Positions 14,901 to 17,275 of a DNA stretch of 17,275 nucleotides are shown piece after piece. Below the pieces are notes generated by a model that saw only the letters and a program-made list of their open reading frames with translations, had not been told where the DNA came from and did not search any database. The first letter of the stretch is position 1, and each line of letters starts with the position of its first letter. The position numbers were made by a program, and so were the translations under genes. Origin of the DNA: Lysobacteraceae bacterium (GTDB lineage: Bacteria > Pseudomonadota > Gammaproteobacteria > Xanthomonadales > Xanthomonadaceae); assembly GCA_017990865.1 (NCBI GenBank), contig JAGNNB010000016.1:1-17275 (forward strand). Reading direction: 5' to 3'.

Positions 14901-15392
14901 TCAGGCCGGCTCGTCCGCCGCCATTCCCGCATGGAACGTGGTGTAGACGTAGACCGGAATGCCGGCGTCGGCCAAATGCTCATAGACCACCGGCCGCACA
15001 TCCGCCCAATCCAAGCCGCCGACGCCCGTGGCGAGCCGCGGCAGGGCGATGCTGGCGATCTTCTGGGCGTCGATTTCGGCGCGCAACGCCTTCATGGCAT
15101 GGCGCACATTGGACAGCGTGGCCTTGCCCGGCTTGCCGCCGTGGTGGCCTTCGGCGCCGTCTTGGGTGAACAGGTTCACGATGCGGCGACCATCGGCGCC
15201 CGCCCACGTCCACAGCCCGCCGGATTTGGGGTGGGTGGACTGGCAGAAATGCCGGAAATCCTTGTACAGCGCAGGCGCGTGTTCGCGTAGCGAGAGCGCC
15301 AACCCGGTGTGGAAATCGTCGTTGGGCGCGACGCCGTGGGCGATGGCCTGGGCGCGGGATTTGAGGATGTCGCCGCTCACTTCATGAATCAT
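14901..15392 (-). CDS. Macro-domain protein
   Basis: The protein is 163 aa, essentially one macro domain. The N-terminal IHEVSGDILKSRAQAIAHGVAPNDDFHTGLAL fits the ADP-ribose-binding strand and loop, IVNLFTQ (71-77) is the middle strand, and SIALPRLATGVGGLDWADV (114-132) is the phosphate-binding glycine loop. Macro domains bind ADP-ribose or remove it from proteins or nucleic acids. The GGLDW segment is like the TARG1/DarG-type lineage that reverses ADP-ribosylation, but the substrate is not known. AGGAG lies 8 nt upstream of the ATG. GC content is genome-like, so this gene looks resident rather than acquired. It is separated from the cyclophilin by 175 bp. Confidence 0.85.
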   Translation of the reverse strand: MIHEVSGDILKSRAQAIAHGVAPNDDFHTGLALSLREHAPALYKDFRHFCQSTHPKSGGLWTWAGADGRRIVNLFTQDGAEGHHGGKPGKATLSNVRHAMKALRAEIDAQKIASIALPRLATGVGGLDWADVRPVVYEHLADAGIPVYVYTTFHAGMAADEPA

Positions 15393-15513
15393 GCATGGAA
15401 CTCCTGTCGTATCGAGGGACGACGACAGGCTGTCATGGCGGCCGGGCGGAAATGTTGTTTTCGCGCAAGATTCGCGCGGGTCGGACGGCGACGCGTGCGT
15501 TCGACCGACCGCG

Positions 15514-15762
15514 TCAGCGGCTGCGCTGAGCGCGGATCGCCGACAGCGCCAGCGCCACCCAGCACACGGCGAAGCCGGTGCCGCCGATGGCCAGCAAAGG
15601 CAGCTTCGCTTCGGGCGGCAAGGCCTGCACGATCGGCGCTTGCGGGGCGAACTGCAGCAGCAGCCCCGCCGCGAGCAGGGCCATGCTCAGCAGGTCGGCG
15701 ACCAGCAGCCACATCGGCGGTTTCCAGCGCGGCGCGGCGTTTCGGTTGGGTCTTGCGCTCAT
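15514..15762 (-). CDS. Small two-TM membrane protein
   Basis: The protein is 82 aa. A short basic N-terminus (SARPNRNAAPRWKPP) is followed by two hydrophobic segments at about 17-37 (MWLLVADLLSMALLAAGLLL) and 52-75 (AKLPLLAIGGTGFAVCWVALALS). The C-terminus is basic (IRAQRSR). AGGGGA lies 5 nt upstream of the ATG. The family is not recognised. It is divergent from typA, with which it shares a 145-bp promoter region. Confidence 0.65.
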   Translation of the reverse strand: MSARPNRNAAPRWKPPMWLLVADLLSMALLAAGLLLQFAPQAPIVQALPPEAKLPLLAIGGTGFAVCWVALALSAIRAQRSR

Positions 15763-15820
15763 GAAAATCCCCTGTTTCGTCGATAAGTGTCTGAATTCGA
15801 ATGCCGGGCGTTTTTAAATG

Positions 15821-15850
15821 GAGTCATTACTCTCGGCTGGCGGCTATAAT
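15821..15850 (+). promoter_or_regulatory. Putative typA promoter (perfect -10)
   Basis: A perfect TATAAT (15845-15850) lies 57 bp before the typA start. With an 18-bp spacer the -35 candidate GAGTCA (15821-15826) matches TTGACA at only 3 of 6 positions. The -10 sits in a small palindrome, GGCTATAATAGCC. Confidence 0.5.
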
Positions 15851-15907
15851 AGCCGGCTCCCCTTCACGACAATCAGCGCCCGGCCTACCCTGCGGCGCCC
15901 ATTCGCT

Positions 15908-17275
15908 ATGTCTGCCCAAAATTCTGTCGAACGCCTGCGCAATATCGCCATCGTCGCCCACGTCGACCATGGCAAAACCACCCTCGTCGATCAGTTGCTG
16001 AAGCAATCCGGCACGCTGAGCGAGCGCGCCGTCGTCCCCGACCGGGTGATGGACAGCAACGATCTGGAAAAGGAACGCGGGATCACGATCCTGTCGAAGA
16101 ACACCGCGATCCGCTGGACGAATCCTAAGACCGGCGAGATCTGGCGCATCAACATCGTCGACACCCCGGGCCACGCCGACTTCGGCGGCGAAGTCGAACG
16201 CGTGCTGTCGATGGTGGACTCGGTGCTGATCCTGGTCGACGCGATGGACGGCCCGATGCCGCAGACGCGTTTCGTGACGCAGAAGGCCTTCGCGATGGGC
16301 TTCAAGCCGATCGTGGTGGTGAACAAGGTGGACCGTCCCGGCGCGCGCCCGAGTTGGGTGCTGGATCAGACCTTCGATCTGTTCGACCGCCTCGGCGCCA
16401 CCGACGATCAACTCGACTTCACTACCGTCTACGCCTCGGGTCTGCAGGGCTACGCCGGCATGACCGAAGAAGTGCGCGGCGGCGACATGACCCCGCTGTT
16501 CGAGGCCATTTGCGAACACGTGCCCGCGCCGCCGGTCGATCCGGAAGGCCCGTTCCAGATGCGCGTGACCTCGTTGGACTACAACAACTACGTCGGCGTG
16601 ATCGGCGTCGGCCGCATCCAGCGCGGCAAGGTCAAGACCAACCAGCAGGTGGTCGTGATCGATCGCGAAGGCAAGACCCGCAACGCGAAAGTGCTGCAGG
16701 TGCTGGGCTTCATGGGCTTGGAGCGCATCGAAGTGCCGGAAGCCTCCGCCGGCGACATCATCGCGTTCAGCGGCGTCGAAGGCGTCGGCATTTCCGACAC
16801 ATTGTGCGCGACCGACGCGGTCGAGCAACTGCCGGTGCTCGCTGTCGACGAACCGACCATCTCGATGACCTTCCAGGTCAACGATTCGCCGTTCGCCGGC
16901 GTGAAGGATCGCTCGGGCGGCAAGTTCTTGACCTCGCGCCAGTTGCGCGACCGCCTCACCCGCGAAACGCAGCACAACGTCGCGTTGAAGGTCGAAGACA
17001 CCAGCGATGCCGATAAATTCAAGGTCAGCGGCCGCGGCGAATTGCATCTGTCGATCCTGATCGAAACCATGCGCCGCGAAGGCTACGAATTGGCGGTGTC
17101 GCGCCCGGAAGTGATCATTCGCGAAATCGACGGCGTCATGCAGGAGCCGTACGAATCGCTGGTCGTCGATATGGAAGAACAATTCCAGGGCGGCGTGATG
17201 GGCCGTTTGGGCGAGCGCAAAGCGCTGCTGCAGAACATGGAACCCGACGGCAAAGGTCGCGTGCGTCTCGACTAT
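15908..17275 (+). CDS. typA: Ribosome-associated GTPase TypA/BipA (partial, 3' end beyond window)
   Basis: The first 456 codons are present and the frame is open to the last base; full-length TypA is roughly 600-615 aa. GTPase motifs are G1 AHVDHGKT (17-24), G2 RGIT (57-60), G3 DTPGH (85-89), G4 NKVD (139-142) and G5 YASGLQG (175-181). Domain II ([20 protein letters not shown]) and the EF-G-like domains III/V ([30 protein letters not shown]) follow. TypA acts on the ribosome in 50S assembly and stress or low-temperature growth. The ATG at 15908 ([20 protein letters not shown]) fits the family. No clear ribosome binding site precedes it. The reverse strand carries a long shadow frame here, which is not a gene. 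Confidence 0.97.
   Translation, partial: MSAQNSVERLRNIAIVAHVDHGKTTLVDQLLKQSGTLSERAVVPDRVMDSNDLEKERGITILSKNTAIRWTNPKTGEIWRINIVDTPGHADFGGEVERVLSMVDSVLILVDAMDGPMPQTRFVTQKAFAMGFKPIVVVNKVDRPGARPSWVLDQTFDLFDRLGATDDQLDFTTVYASGLQGYAGMTEEVRGGDMTPLFEAICEHVPAPPVDPEGPFQMRVTSLDYNNYVGVIGVGRIQRGKVKTNQQVVVIDREGKTRNAKVLQVLGFMGLERIEVPEASAGDIIAFSGVEGVGISDTLCATDAVEQLPVLAVDEPTISMTFQVNDSPFAGVKDRSGGKFLTSRQLRDRLTRETQHNVALKVEDTSDADKFKVSGRGELHLSILIETMRREGYELAVSRPEVIIREIDGVMQEPYESLVVDMEEQFQGGVMGRLGERKALLQNMEPDGKGRVRLDY

Noticed and set aside
15827..17182. Long minus-strand open frame (451 codons)
   Set aside because: It is the antisense of typA, is His/Asp/Arg-rich as expected for a shadow in GC-rich DNA, and has no family features.

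Overview
The window is high-GC DNA, with genes on both strands and a core gene set (typA, cyclophilin, mdh, an AspC-type aminotransferase, prpE) typical of a gammaproteobacterium. I infer a member of the Xanthomonadales (Lysobacter/Luteimonas-like). The main reason is that the left end carries integron attC sites whose translated core ends in FKPTPLRGAA, a signature I associate with chromosomal integrons of that group. No rRNA, tRNA, CRISPR array, integrase or intact transposase was found.

Region 1 (1-905) is the distal end of an integron cassette array. It has three 60-bp attC sites, at 62-121, 391-450 and 846-905. They delimit the 3' end of one cassette, a complete 329-bp cassette that is nearly identical to its upstream neighbour and has no convincing gene, and a complete 455-bp cassette encoding a small four-repeat '4-fold beta flower' protein. 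The integrase and attI should lie to the left, outside the window. Region 2 (906-2824) has a 469-aa AT-richer membrane protein just after the last attC, with no attC of its own. A 423-bp scar-like stretch follows, with three 21-22 bp direct repeats, a 16-bp-stem hairpin and a 39-codon ORF remnant.

Region 3 (2825-9365) is chromosomal backbone. It holds a small hypothetical protein, a lipoprotein, a small membrane protein, propionyl-CoA synthetase (prpE), malate dehydrogenase (mdh, with a clear terminator) and a class I aminotransferase. An 83-bp palindromic element lies between the aminotransferase and mdh. Region 4 (9464-12242) is a plus-strand three-gene lipoprotein operon joined by two ATGA overlaps. 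Its middle gene is an M48-family metalloprotease whose pre-signal-peptide coding region contains three REP-like palindromes kept in frame.

Region 5 (12261-15762) is a run of minus-strand genes: a small Asp/Ser-rich membrane protein, a secreted M74/LAS-type murein endopeptidase, a TIR-domain protein, a cyclophilin, a macro-domain protein and a two-TM protein. The TIR gene is strikingly AT-rich and sits alone between GC-rich housekeeping genes. It is the best candidate in the window for an acquired anti-phage (NADase-type) gene. Region 6 (15908-end) is the 5' 456 codons of typA/bipA, which runs off the window.

The most noteworthy items are the cassette array end, the stand-alone TIR gene and the palindromic repeats placed within or next to core genes.
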